The notes: a model not told the origin generated them from the letters alone. Shown: positions 42,950-51,069, numbered from the stretch's first letter. The stretch: DNA of 64,000 nt from an uncultured Robinsoniella sp. (GCA_900540475.1 UQGG01000003.1:124001-188000), one strand, 5' to 3'. Translations and numbers: made by a program.

Positions 42950-44101
42950 ATGGGAAGAGATTTTATTGTACCGGGACAGATGATTACCGGCAGCGGCGCA
43001 CTTACCATGGCAGAAGAAATTTTAAGAGGGTTTGGAAAAAAGGCGCTGATCATTACGGATAAGGTAATGATTCAGCTGGGAAATGCAGCGCATGTGGAAG
43101 AAGCTCTGAAAAACCAGGGAATAGAGTATGCAATTTATTCAGAAATAGTCGGAGAGCCCACCGACAAAATGATTGAAAACGGGCTGAGCATGTATTTAAA
43201 GGAAAAATGTGATTTTCTCATTGCTCTGGGCGGAGGCAGTCCCATTGATTCCATGAAGGCTATCGGAGCACTGGCGACAAACGGCGGTAAAATCTCTGAC
43301 TATATGGGAAAAGTTATCAAAGTGCCAACACCTCCCATGGCTGCCATTCCTACAACGGCAGGCACGGGTTCGGAGGCGACGCAGTTTACCATTATAACAG
43401 ATACAAAAAAAGATATTAAAATGCTTTTAAAGGGTCAGGTATTGATGCCTGCTCTTGCAATTATAGATCCGCAGTTTACCATGACGGCACCGCCCAAGAT
43501 AACGGCAGCTACCGGACTGGATGCATTAACTCACGCCATTGAAGCATTTACATCCAGAAAGGCACAGCCCCTTTCCGATACGTTTGCGCTTTCCGCAGTA
43601 AAGAGAATCTTTGCTTATCTGCCGGTAGCTTTCCGGGAGGGAACAGATCTGACGGCAAGAGAGCAGATGTCTATCGCTTCGCTGGAAGCAGGAATAGCAT
43701 TTAACAATGCATCGGTTACGATTGTGCATGGTATGAGCCGTCCCATCGGAGCACTGTTCCACATCGCACACGGTTTATCCAATGCCATGTTGTTGAAAGA
43801 GTGTCTGGGTTTTGTGCTGGATGGAGCATATGATCGGTTTGGGGAACTTGGCAGAGCAGTTGGGGTAGCTACCGACCTGGACTCGGATGAAGCGGCAAGC
43901 CAGAACTTCTTAAAAGCAGTAGAAACCATTTGCAGAGAACTGGAAACACCAAGTCTGGAGGAATACGGAATCAATAAACAGGAGTTTATGGGTGTTGTGG
44001 ATAAAATGGCACTGGATGCCATGGACAGCGGAAGTCCTCAAAATAGCAGAAAAGAACTGAGTAAAGAAGATTTGGAGCAGATTTACCGAAATCTGTGGTA
44101 A
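42950..44101 (+). CDS. Iron-containing alcohol dehydrogenase, last gene of iol operon
   Basis: A 383-residue group III (iron) alcohol dehydrogenase. The NAD-binding block is 'LIALGGGSPIDSMKA', and 'IPTTAGTGSEATQF' is the family signature. The iron ligands are the Asp and His in 'GLDALTHAIEA' and the His residues of 'IVHGMSRPIGALFHIAHG'. It closes the iol gene order, 78 bases after iolB with GGGGGTG before the ATG. As no malonate-semialdehyde dehydrogenase (iolA) is present, it could reduce malonate semialdehyde to 3-hydroxypropionate and recycle NADH; that is inference. It may instead be a propanol-type dehydrogenase. Confidence 0.85.
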   Translation: MGRDFIVPGQMITGSGALTMAEEILRGFGKKALIITDKVMIQLGNAAHVEEALKNQGIEYAIYSEIVGEPTDKMIENGLSMYLKEKCDFLIALGGGSPIDSMKAIGALATNGGKISDYMGKVIKVPTPPMAAIPTTAGTGSEATQFTIITDTKKDIKMLLKGQVLMPALAIIDPQFTMTAPPKITAATGLDALTHAIEAFTSRKAQPLSDTFALSAVKRIFAYLPVAFREGTDLTAREQMSIASLEAGIAFNNASVTIVHGMSRPIGALFHIAHGLSNAMLLKECLGFVLDGAYDRFGELGRAVGVATDLDSDEAASQNFLKAVETICRELETPSLEEYGINKQEFMGVVDKMALDAMDSGSPQNSRKELSKEDLEQIYRNLW

Positions 44102-44156
44102 TATGGGAAGATTAACATTTTGTAAATTATTTTATATAGCACTCTGTTTTAAATGT

Positions 44157-44207
44157 GAAAGGAAAGTAATCTTTATGATACGTGTATCATAAGAATACTT
44201 TCCTTTC
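44157..44207. repeat. 51-bp near-perfect palindrome before toxin remnant
   Basis: GAAAGGAAAGTA...TATGATAC (44157-44181) and GTATCATAAG...CCTTTC are inverted copies with only small indels, giving a stem of about 24 bp around ATGATACGTGTATCAT. It stands where the complete toxin locus has its leader and start codon. It may also stop iol-operon transcription, but no T-run follows. Confidence 0.75.
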
Positions 44208-44212
44208 GCACT

Positions 44213-44284
44213 TCCATTGTACTGATAATTCTGGCAATCATCAGTACAATCTTAATAGCATACATAAACCACACAAAAAAGTGA
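44213..44284 (+). pseudogene. Toxin remnant lacking its start, locus copy 1
   Basis: The frame reads SIVLIILAIISTILIAYINH then TKK and stop, matching residues 8-30 of the toxin at 44591. The first seven residues and the ribosome site are gone, replaced by the palindrome at 44157, and no in-frame ATG, GTG or TTG is visible upstream. A few residues differ. Confidence 0.8.
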
Positions 44285-44357
44285 CCGCCCCGATCCAAAG
44301 GTAAAGTCACTTTTTAAGTAATTCCTATATTGGGCTGACTGTTTATCGGCAACACCA
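44213..44357 (+). repeat. 145-bp direct repeat, copy 1
   Basis: It is about 90 percent identical by eye to 44612-44756, with no net length change, and covers the toxin C-terminus, bidirectional terminator and antisense 5' region. The two copies lie 399 bases apart. Confidence 0.85.
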
Positions 44358-44362
44358 TATCT
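44275..44362 (-). ncRNA. Predicted antisense antitoxin RNA, copy 1 (orphan)
   Basis: Predicted from the minus-strand promoter at 44369-44397 and the AAAAAAGTGAC / GTCACTTTTT stem (44275-44315). The RNA would begin near the GGTGTTGCC block, be about 85-90 bases long, and overlap only a dead toxin frame. Both ends are inferred. Confidence 0.5.
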
Positions 44363-44368
44363 TGTTTT

Positions 44369-44397
44369 ATATTAACAAAAAGATATATGGATGTCAA
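44369..44397 (-). promoter_or_regulatory. Sigma-A promoter of orphan antisense RNA
   Basis: Minus strand TTGACA, 17 bases, TAATAT. It is intact even though the toxin it faces is broken. Confidence 0.7.
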
Positions 44398-44449
44398 CTC
44401 TTATTTTGTGAATTTGCATTATATTAAGTTGCAATAAAATAATAAAATA

Positions 44450-44478
44450 TTGCAAAACGTAATGAAGTCTGCTAGAAT
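44450..44478 (+). promoter_or_regulatory. Sigma-A promoter of the toxin mRNA
   Basis: TTGCAA, 17 bases, TAGAAT. The RNA would start near 44485, just before GGTGTTGCC, and have a leader of about 105 bases with a CAGAGGG/CCCTCTG hairpin (44520-44539). Confidence 0.7.
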
Positions 44479-44590
44479 AAAAACAGGTGTTGCCATAACG
44501 GTAGCGGTCAGGCCTTCAACAGAGGGACTGAACCCTCTGATTATATAGAAATCTCTGAAAAGAGAAATCTAAGAAAGGAGGGCTTGCTTT

Positions 44591-44683
44591 ATGAGTGATT
44601 ATGAAATGCTTTCCATTGTATTGATGATTCTAGCAATCATCGTGACAATCTTAATAGCATACATAAACAACATAAAAAAGTGA
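44591..44683 (+). CDS. Putative 30-residue membrane toxin, type I TA
   Basis: The peptide MSDYEMLSIVLMILAIIVTI followed by LIAYINNIKK is one hydrophobic helix with an acidic start and a basic end. This is the pattern of the short holin-like toxins of Gram-positive type I toxin-antitoxin loci (compare TxpA, BsrG). AAGGAGGG lies nine bases before the ATG. The stop codon is inside the stem of a bidirectional terminator, and an antisense RNA promoter faces it from downstream. The leader is long and structured, as in other type I toxins where translation is held back until processing. Toxicity is inferred. Confidence 0.75.
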   Translation: MSDYEMLSIVLMILAIIVTILIAYINNIKK

Positions 44684-44756
44684 CCGCCCGAGTCCAAAGG
44701 TAAAGTCACTTTTTAAGTAATTCCTATATTGGGCTGACCGTTTATCGGCAACACCA
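44612..44756 (+). repeat. 145-bp direct repeat, copy 2
   Basis: The intact partner of 44213-44357; it includes the toxin C-terminal codons, the terminator and the antisense RNA start region. Confidence 0.85.
44675..44714. terminator. Bidirectional terminator of toxin and antitoxin
   Basis: AAAAAGTGAC (44675-44684) pairs with GTCACTTTTT (44705-44714); A- and T-runs make it work on both strands. The same structure occurs in copy 1. Confidence 0.85.
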
Positions 44757-44762
44757 CTTTAT
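44675..44762 (-). ncRNA. Predicted antisense antitoxin RNA
   Basis: Predicted on the minus strand from the promoter at 44769-44797 to the shared terminator. It would be complementary to the 3' end of the toxin mRNA (about 85-90 bases). Its first bases (GGTGTTGCC) match those of the toxin RNA leader (44487-44495), so both RNAs start alike. Ends are inferred. Confidence 0.6.
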
Positions 44763-44768
44763 ATCTAT

Positions 44769-44797
44769 ATCCTATCAGAGTTTTGCATAATTGTCAA
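44769..44797 (-). promoter_or_regulatory. Sigma-A promoter of the antisense RNA
   Basis: Minus strand TTGACA, 17 bases, TAGGAT. The -35 is consensus, stronger than the toxin promoter's TTGCAA, as expected for an excess antitoxin RNA. Confidence 0.75.
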
Positions 44798-44844
44798 ATT
44801 ATATTCATTTTTAATTTTCTTCTTTTCTATTATATTCAATACTA

Positions 44845-46365
44845 TTACGCCAGTGATTGTATAAAAGCGCTGGGTGACATTCCTTCATTATTTTTAAATA
44901 CCCTGCTGAAATAAAGTGCATCTGTGTAACCGGTCTGTTCCGCAACATCTTTTAACAGTATCTGCGGATTTTTTTTCATTATATTTTTAGCCATTTCCAG
45001 GCGCAGTGAAGTAATGTATTTACTGGGTGAGATCCCAAATGCTTCTTTGAAAAGGGTTGTAATATATTTTTCGTTATAGCCCCAGATATCGTAAAAGACT
45101 TTGTAGGTGATCTGCTGTGTAAAGTTTTTGTCCAGGTACGCGCGAATGTCATCTACCAGCTGTGAGGAAGACTTTTTTTGCTGCATGTGTTCCGGGAATA
45201 ATATTTTAGTCAGCTCATGCAGGAGGTTCTCCAGTAACTCATCGTAAGAATCAGATGAGGCAATGATTTCAGTAGGATCGAAGAGAAGCTGGGATGCATT
45301 TGGGCTTACGTGGATGGCGGCACTTGCTATGTGGCGTACATCTGCAAGCAGCTGGAATTGTGTGGTATCCGATTCCCGCCACCATGCAGTCATATCGGAA
45401 AGGATATGTTTCAGTTCATTTTCAGTAATGCCGGGTCTGAATTTTGCTGCAAGTGCAGCGATTTGTCCGGAAATCTCTATGGTATCCTTTTCCGTAAAGG
45501 TATCATCCTGGATTAAAAAAGTGTTTTTTCCAAAAGGCAAATGAAACAGGGTGAACAGGTATGCATTCTGCATTAAATGTTTGATCTCTTCTCCGCTGTG
45601 TACAACAGCAGATAAAACAAAATTTACGTAGGTATCCGACTTTTGGGCATTTTGTCTTATTTCGTCCACCACAGGGAATATGTCAGTTTTTTTATCAGCA
45701 GGACTGACAATGGCATAGACAAATTCATTGTAGTAATTACCACGGAAAGAATAAACCGGAAGGTGGTATGTTTCGTAAATGCCGTCTAAAAATGAGGTGT
45801 CGAGATTTCTCACGATTTCGCCGGACAAATTGAATTCAGAATAGGTGTTATTGACTATAGAGCCGTAATAGGAAAACAGCAGATGGAGGCTGCAATGAGC
45901 CAAAGGGTTGAAGGTATATTCGGTAAGGGGTTTTTTGAAAAAGCAGGAACGGATATATTCTTTTTGTATCTGAGTACTTTTACTGTTGATTTCCTGTTTC
46001 ATTCCGTTTAGTAGTTTTCCTAATTCTTCCGGGTCCACGGGCTTTAGCAGATAGTCGGATACACCAAGCGCGATTGCTTTTTTGGCATATTCAAATTCTG
46101 CAAACCCGGTTAGAATTACGAATTTTGCAGTGGAATTTCTTTTTTTAGCTTCCTCAATCAGGGTCAGTCCATCCATCAAAGGCATTTTAATATCGGTGAT
46201 TACGATGTGGGGATGGTGTTCCTGAATCAGTTTAAGGGCATTTTCTCCGTCATAGGCTGTGCCGGATATGATAAAGTCATCCGATATCATAGATATGGCT
46301 GCGCAGATGCCTCTTAATATAGCGGGTTCGTCCTCGGCAATTAGTATCTTAATTTGATTCATCAT
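44845..46365 (-). CDS. Response regulator, receiver plus AraC HTH
   Basis: A 506-residue YesN-type regulator. The receiver has 'KILIAEDEPAILRGI' and the phosphoacceptor Asp in 'IVITDIKMPLMDG', with the Lys in 'DYLLKPVDPEEL'. The C-terminal AraC domain has 'QQITYKVFYDIWGYNEKYIT' and 'LKDVAEQTGYTDALYFSRVF'. The start at 46365 is chosen because GGAGG lies eight bases before it; it overlaps the end of the kinase gene by 17 bases, so translation is coupled. Its likely targets are the divergent ABC-transporter and glycosidase genes. Confidence 0.93.
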   Translation of the reverse strand: MMNQIKILIAEDEPAILRGICAAISMISDDFIISGTAYDGENALKLIQEHHPHIVITDIKMPLMDGLTLIEEAKKRNSTAKFVILTGFAEFEYAKKAIALGVSDYLLKPVDPEELGKLLNGMKQEINSKSTQIQKEYIRSCFFKKPLTEYTFNPLAHCSLHLLFSYYGSIVNNTYSEFNLSGEIVRNLDTSFLDGIYETYHLPVYSFRGNYYNEFVYAIVSPADKKTDIFPVVDEIRQNAQKSDTYVNFVLSAVVHSGEEIKHLMQNAYLFTLFHLPFGKNTFLIQDDTFTEKDTIEISGQIAALAAKFRPGITENELKHILSDMTAWWRESDTTQFQLLADVRHIASAAIHVSPNASQLLFDPTEIIASSDSYDELLENLLHELTKILFPEHMQQKKSSSQLVDDIRAYLDKNFTQQITYKVFYDIWGYNEKYITTLFKEAFGISPSKYITSLRLEMAKNIMKKNPQILLKDVAEQTGYTDALYFSRVFKNNEGMSPSAFIQSLA

Positions 46366-48154
46366 CAATAAAACCTCCAATTTCAATAGTAGTCAAATCT
46401 TCCTCTGTACGGATATGAAAGTATTCCAGTCCGCGGTAATAAATAGAAAGACGTAAGATGGTATTTTCTAAACCAAATCCCTGCTGTTCCAGATTATTTT
46501 CCACTTCTCTGCCATCCAGAAATGATTTCTTGAACTGATCGAACCGACTGTACAGCTGGTTGATTTTATCCTGATTAAAGGGCTGCCCATTGTTGGAAAC
46601 AGTTACCATCCACCGGTTATCACTGCGATAGGAGCGGATATGGATTTTCCAGACCGGAGGTACATTTTGAAAGCCGTGCTGAAAGCAATTTTCTATAATG
46701 GGCTGCAGAATTAGTTTTGGAACACTGATATCATCCAGGGAAGGATCCAGATCCCAGCTGTAATCCAGCATATGCTCATGGCGCATTTTCATAATATAGA
46801 GATAACTTTTTATATTATCGAACTCATCTTTCAGACGAACGGTTCGATGATTGAAGTTGATTGAATAACGCAGCAGGTTAGCCAGTTCCGTACACATTTT
46901 AGGAACGGTGGTGTTGCCCTGTTCCAGACCGTAGGCACCGATGACAGACAGGGTATTATATAGAAAATGTGGATTCAGCTGAGCTTCCATTGCATCAAAA
47001 TGGGCTTTTACCGCACGCTCACGTATTTCTATAATGTGAATATTCTGAAGCCGCATTTTATTCAGGATTTCTTCAATGCCGTTTGTTAATACCACGATTT
47101 CGTTATTGCTGGACTGGATGTCCAGGTGAATATCCTGGTTTAATTCCAGATGGTACAAATTATTGCGCAGGGTGCGCAGGGGCTGGGTGAGATTCCTGGT
47201 AATTATAAAAAGGAAAAGCAGTAATATGATGAAGGCACCTATGTAAGACAGAATAATGGTTTTAGCCATGGAATTCACCTGCATAGTGTATGTGTGGATA
47301 TCTCTTTTAATCAGGATTGTCCATCCGGTTAGCTCCGAATGGCTGTATGCCATCAGCGAATTCTTATCCGCATAGTAGTAGCCAATTGGCTGCTCAAAGG
47401 ATTCCCCCTCATACAATTCTCTGATCTGGCTTTCTGTGGTGTCCGGAATATTATGATAGAGTAATGTCCCGGAATCATCCAGCAGTAACAGCTGATAAGT
47501 ATCGTCGCTGCCTTGCAGCTTTAACAGTTCATCTAATTCTGTGGCTTCGATATTATATTCCAGAACGCCGTAAGTATGGTAAGTATCCCGAATAGGTCTT
47601 GCCACTGTCAGCGTAAGAGGGACATCTGAGGACCAGTAATCCGGATGGGGAGGGAAATAGAGTTTATATTTTTTCGTAGTCAGAGCTTCCCGGACGGTAG
47701 GAATGTCCCGAATCTGATCTTTTGTCAATGGTTTGGAATTCAGAGACTGCTGGTTAATCTGCGTCCCCAGGTAATCATAATAGCGGCTGATATAATGAAT
47801 GCTGCGATTTGCCTTTGTGGTAGCCAGCACAGACAGCAGGATCCCGTCCACATCAGAAGTGATGGTGGGATGCTGGAGGAAATAGTTATAGGGTGTCTCC
47901 GGTATGTGAAATACAATGTCAGTGAATGCCTTAGAGGCGTGGAGTGTCACCAGGTCCTTGTCCACATTGACCAGCATATCTTCAATTCTGGACTGAATCA
48001 GGTTCAGGGAGTCCAGACTGTTGGATTGCAGATTGTTCTGGAGCAGACGGTTGTTATACTGGAAAAAGAAGGTACCGCTTGCAAATAAAATTAAAGTAAT
48101 AATCAGACTGAAGGATAAATATAGCTTATAATGGTAGGGCAATTTTTGCATCAT
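46349..48154 (-). CDS. Sensor histidine kinase, YesM type
   Basis: A 601-residue membrane kinase from the ATG at 48154, which follows AGAGGTG; the longer in-frame start at 48202 lacks a ribosome site. Membrane helices near 12-35 and 290-315 enclose a Cache-like extracellular sensor; then come HAMP, the His domain 'DAMEAQLNPHFLYNTLSVIG' and an ATPase domain ('LQPIIENCFQHGF', 'GFGLENTILRLSI'). It is divergent from the sugar-binding protein gene at 48497, the usual arrangement for a kinase sensing the sugar taken up by that transporter. Confidence 0.93.
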   Translation of the reverse strand: MMQKLPYHYKLYLSFSLIITLILFASGTFFFQYNNRLLQNNLQSNSLDSLNLIQSRIEDMLVNVDKDLVTLHASKAFTDIVFHIPETPYNYFLQHPTITSDVDGILLSVLATTKANRSIHYISRYYDYLGTQINQQSLNSKPLTKDQIRDIPTVREALTTKKYKLYFPPHPDYWSSDVPLTLTVARPIRDTYHTYGVLEYNIEATELDELLKLQGSDDTYQLLLLDDSGTLLYHNIPDTTESQIRELYEGESFEQPIGYYYADKNSLMAYSHSELTGWTILIKRDIHTYTMQVNSMAKTIILSYIGAFIILLLFLFIITRNLTQPLRTLRNNLYHLELNQDIHLDIQSSNNEIVVLTNGIEEILNKMRLQNIHIIEIRERAVKAHFDAMEAQLNPHFLYNTLSVIGAYGLEQGNTTVPKMCTELANLLRYSINFNHRTVRLKDEFDNIKSYLYIMKMRHEHMLDYSWDLDPSLDDISVPKLILQPIIENCFQHGFQNVPPVWKIHIRSYRSDNRWMVTVSNNGQPFNQDKINQLYSRFDQFKKSFLDGREVENNLEQQGFGLENTILRLSIYYRGLEYFHIRTEEDLTTIEIGGFIDDESN

Positions 48155-48496
48155 AGGGAACACCTCTTTTTCATATATCCTTTTTGCATAATTAAATAGC
48201 AAACTTAAGTCATTTTAAGATAATCATACCACTATGACCGCAGCTTTTGAAGACTTTATTTAAATTATTTCTCAGTAAAACTCCAATATTTCCAAAATCA
48301 TATCTTAATCTCACAAAAACCATATAAGAATCCTTAAAAAATAAATGAAAAACAGTGAATGTCACAAAGACATGCTATCAAATTATTAAAAATAGGAATA
48401 TTATCCATATAAAGTCTTCCCTTTATCTATTCTAGTTTCCGGGATCTTTTGTTACAATAAATTTACAAAGAAACGAAAGAATGGGAGGAAATAAGA
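48155..48496. other. Divergent A+T-rich regulatory gap
   Basis: This region lies between the kinase gene (minus) and the binding-protein gene (plus). It must hold both promoters. TACAAT near 48453 and TATTAT near 48400 could be -10 boxes but neither has a good -35, which suits activation by the AraC-type regulator. No gene is seen. Confidence 0.4.
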
Positions 48497-49897
48497 ATGA
48501 GAAACAAAAAAGCAAAGGTTTTATGTTCAGCAGTCGCAATTTCCATAACAGCAGCGCTATTGGCAGGATGTGGCGGCAACACAGGAGAGACAAAAGAAGA
48601 AACAAAGGCAGAGACAAAACAGGAGACAAAAGCGGCAGGTACCGATGAAGGTACAAAAGCAGCGGAGACCAAAGGGGAAGAGAGCAAAGATGCCAAAAAA
48701 GAAGGCGGCATTACCTTGACCCTCTATGGAAATGCAGGAGATACCCAGAGGCCGTTCATGCAGAATATCTTTAAACTATATGAAGAAAAGACGGGGAATA
48801 AAATTGATATTCAGGGCATTGATACGGATAATTTTGAAAATGTGGCGCTGACAAAATTCCAGACAGGTGATATACCGGATTTATTTATGCATTTTGGTGG
48901 TTATGGACTGGATGCCTATAACCCGAAAGAAAATTTTGTGGACTTTACGGATGCAGCATGGGTTTCGGATATTCAGGATAATGTACTGCCTCAGACAAAA
49001 CGTGACGGCGTGGTTTACGGACTTCCATTCTGGGAAGCCTCTCTGTCCGGAACATTCTATAATAAGAAAATATTTGAAGAGCAGGGAATTGAAGTTCCTA
49101 AGACCCAGGAAGAATTTGACCAGGCCTGCCAGAAACTCATGGATGCTGGTATTACACCTATGTACATGGCTGTAAAAGATGTCTGGCCAATGCTTTACCA
49201 GTTCGGTATGGATCCGATTTTCCAGAATGAAGATACCTTAAAGAAGATCAATTCAAATCAGATTAAATACGCAGATATACCGGAAATGACCGATATGGTT
49301 AACTGGTATAAAACATCGGCAGATAAAGGATATTTTGGGAAATCCTATAATACGGATACCTGGGATTATGCTTCTGAGGTACTGGGAAATGGGGAAGCTG
49401 CCATGATGTTAGGCTGGGATACCTGGCTTTATACAGATTATGACAGTGAATCCTATACTTATAAAGCAGATGATTTTGGTATCATGCCTGCATATGTAGG
49501 GTCAACCAAAGAAGGAACTTTCGAAGGTCCTAACTGCAGCCTGATGCTGGCAAATAAAAATGGCAAGAATGTAGATGCAACGATCGAATTTATTAACTTC
49601 ATGGCTGATCCGGAAAATTACAATGTTGCATTTGACGGCATTGCAACAGCACCTTGTTTTAAGGGACAGACTACCATTAAAACCACACCTCAGTATGATG
49701 CAGCAGTTGACTGGGTTGCTAAAGTTGGCAGACCGTCTATTGCAAATCCGGAAATTATCGGTTTTTCACAGAATGACGGCGGAAAATGTATTCAGGAACT
49801 GCTGGTTGGAAATGTAGATGCGGCAGGATGTCTGAAAATGATGGATGACGCCCGGATTAAAGTGGCAACCGCACAGCAGGTAGAAGGATTTAAATAA
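48497..49897 (+). CDS. Sugar ABC transporter substrate-binding lipoprotein
   Basis: A 466-residue family 1 extracellular solute-binding protein. The signal ends in lipobox 'LLAGC' (Cys25), followed by a Lys/Glu/Thr-rich tether. The mature part begins 'ITLTLYGNAGDTQRPFMQNI' and includes 'YGLPFWEASLSGTFYNKKIF' and 'GEAAMMLGWDTWL', normal for oligosaccharide binders (CUT1). It is followed by two permeases but no ATPase; CUT1 systems in Firmicutes commonly share an MsmX-type ATPase encoded elsewhere. GGGAGG precedes the ATG. The ligand is probably a fucosylated or arabinose-containing glycan piece, judging from neighbours. Confidence 0.93.
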   Translation: MRNKKAKVLCSAVAISITAALLAGCGGNTGETKEETKAETKQETKAAGTDEGTKAAETKGEESKDAKKEGGITLTLYGNAGDTQRPFMQNIFKLYEEKTGNKIDIQGIDTDNFENVALTKFQTGDIPDLFMHFGGYGLDAYNPKENFVDFTDAAWVSDIQDNVLPQTKRDGVVYGLPFWEASLSGTFYNKKIFEEQGIEVPKTQEEFDQACQKLMDAGITPMYMAVKDVWPMLYQFGMDPIFQNEDTLKKINSNQIKYADIPEMTDMVNWYKTSADKGYFGKSYNTDTWDYASEVLGNGEAAMMLGWDTWLYTDYDSESYTYKADDFGIMPAYVGSTKEGTFEGPNCSLMLANKNGKNVDATIEFINFMADPENYNVAFDGIATAPCFKGQTTIKTTPQYDAAVDWVAKVGRPSIANPEIIGFSQNDGGKCIQELLVGNVDAAGCLKMMDDARIKVATAQQVEGFK

Positions 49898-49915
49898 CGC
49901 GCTGGCTATGGTAGA

Positions 49916-49950
49916 GCAAGGGATGAGCCCGGGGTATCCGGGCCCTTGTT
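49916..49950 (+). terminator. Stem-loop after the binding-protein gene
   Basis: GCAAGGG and GCCCGG pair with CCGGGC and CCCTTGT through one 4-base bulge, giving a 13-bp stem. Only a weak T-run (TTGTT) follows, so it may reduce rather than stop transcription, leaving more binding-protein than permease RNA. Confidence 0.55.
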
Positions 49951-49956
49951 CGAGAG

Positions 49957-50106
49957 CCGACCGGCGCAAATACGCCACTATATAGCACCCGCTGTCTGCG
50001 CCAGCTGCACGTCTGTGAATCTAGCCGTAGCCCGCTACGCCGTCGATTCACAGACGCACACCTGACACAGATATCAGGCACTATATATCGACGTATTTAC
50101 GCCGGG
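49957..50106. repeat. Nested palindromic intergenic element, copy B
   Basis: CCGGCGCAAATACG (49961-49974) is an inverted match, one mismatch, to CGTATTTACGCCGG (50092-50105). Inside, CGTCTGTGAATC (50010-50021) and GATTCACAGACG (50045-50056) pair perfectly around a CGTAG/CTACG mini-hairpin. It shares ACGTATTTACGCCGGG (50091-50106) with the element at 39942-40028, and GAGCGTGT follows at 50115. It has no visible coding capacity. Confidence 0.7.
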
Positions 50107-50196
50107 CGACTCTAGAGCGTGTCTGCAAATTCATTCCTAACATATGCACGCTTATAAGATGTGCCATCTGCGAATGAAGTACTGAAAGGAGCATTT

Positions 50197-51069
50197 ATGA
50201 ATACAAAGAAAATCTATCCTACTTATATGCTGATTGTACCTTTGGCTGTGTTCGGTTTGTTTTTTATACTTCCGTCTACGATCGGCTATCTATATGCATT
50301 TACCGATTGGAGTTCCTATGTCAGTGACGTAAAGTTTGTGGGAATCAAGAATTTTATCGAGGTTATCACAGAGAAAACAGTACCTACGGCATTTGTCAAT
50401 ACCCTGATATTTGCGGGGGCAAAAACCGTGATCGTAACCGTTTTGGGGTTTGTATTTGCACTGATTTTAAACCGGAAATTAAAAACCAGAAATTTAATTC
50501 GTACCGTGTACTTTGTGCCGGCCATATTATCCGCGCTGGTTGTAGGGTTAATATTTAATGCTTTGTTTGAAGCACGTTATGGAACGATTAATAACCTGCT
50601 TCGCAGCATCGGTCTGGAACAGTTTGCCATCCAGTGGCTGGGAAGCCGGGGACCGGCTATATTTACTATTTCCGTAGCGGAGATCTGGAGGAATCTGGGA
50701 TATGCAATCGTAATCACTCTGGCGGGACTGCAGTCCGTATCTTCTGATTACATAGAGGCGGCAAAAGTGGATGGTGCTTCGGGCTGGCAGATGTTCCACA
50801 AGATTACCCTGCCATTGATTATGCCATCTGTAAATGTCAATATATTATTCAGTCTTATCTACGGTTTGAAAATGTTTGATCTGGTTTACGTTATGACCTC
50901 AGGCGGACCGGGATACGATACGGAGACTTTTGGAACGCTGATGATGAATGAAATGGCAAGGGGACGTTATTCCCATTCGGTGGCAATCAATCTTATCTTT
51001 ACGGTGATCCTTGTTATAGTAGCGGTTGCATATCAGAAATTCAGCGAAAGGTGGGAGAATGTAGAATGA
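50197..51069 (+). CDS. Sugar ABC transporter permease, MalF/UgpA type
   Basis: A 290-residue, six-helix permease. The start at 50197 is set by AAAGGAG; an in-frame GTG at 50161 lacks a site. The EAA loop that contacts the ATPase is 'YIEAAKVDGASGWQMFHKIT', and 'LPLIMPSVNVN' follows it. It belongs to the CUT1 carbohydrate family and pairs with the next permease, whose ATG overlaps its stop codon region. Confidence 0.93.
   Translation: MNTKKIYPTYMLIVPLAVFGLFFILPSTIGYLYAFTDWSSYVSDVKFVGIKNFIEVITEKTVPTAFVNTLIFAGAKTVIVTVLGFVFALILNRKLKTRNLIRTVYFVPAILSALVVGLIFNALFEARYGTINNLLRSIGLEQFAIQWLGSRGPAIFTISVAEIWRNLGYAIVITLAGLQSVSSDYIEAAKVDGASGWQMFHKITLPLIMPSVNVNILFSLIYGLKMFDLVYVMTSGGPGYDTETFGTLMMNEMARGRYSHSVAINLIFTVILVIVAVAYQKFSERWENVE

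Noticed and set aside
44591..44683. Treating the 30-codon frame as random noise
   Set aside because: Strong ribosome site, promoter, single-helix peptide, facing antisense promoter, shared terminator and a diverged second copy together support a real locus.
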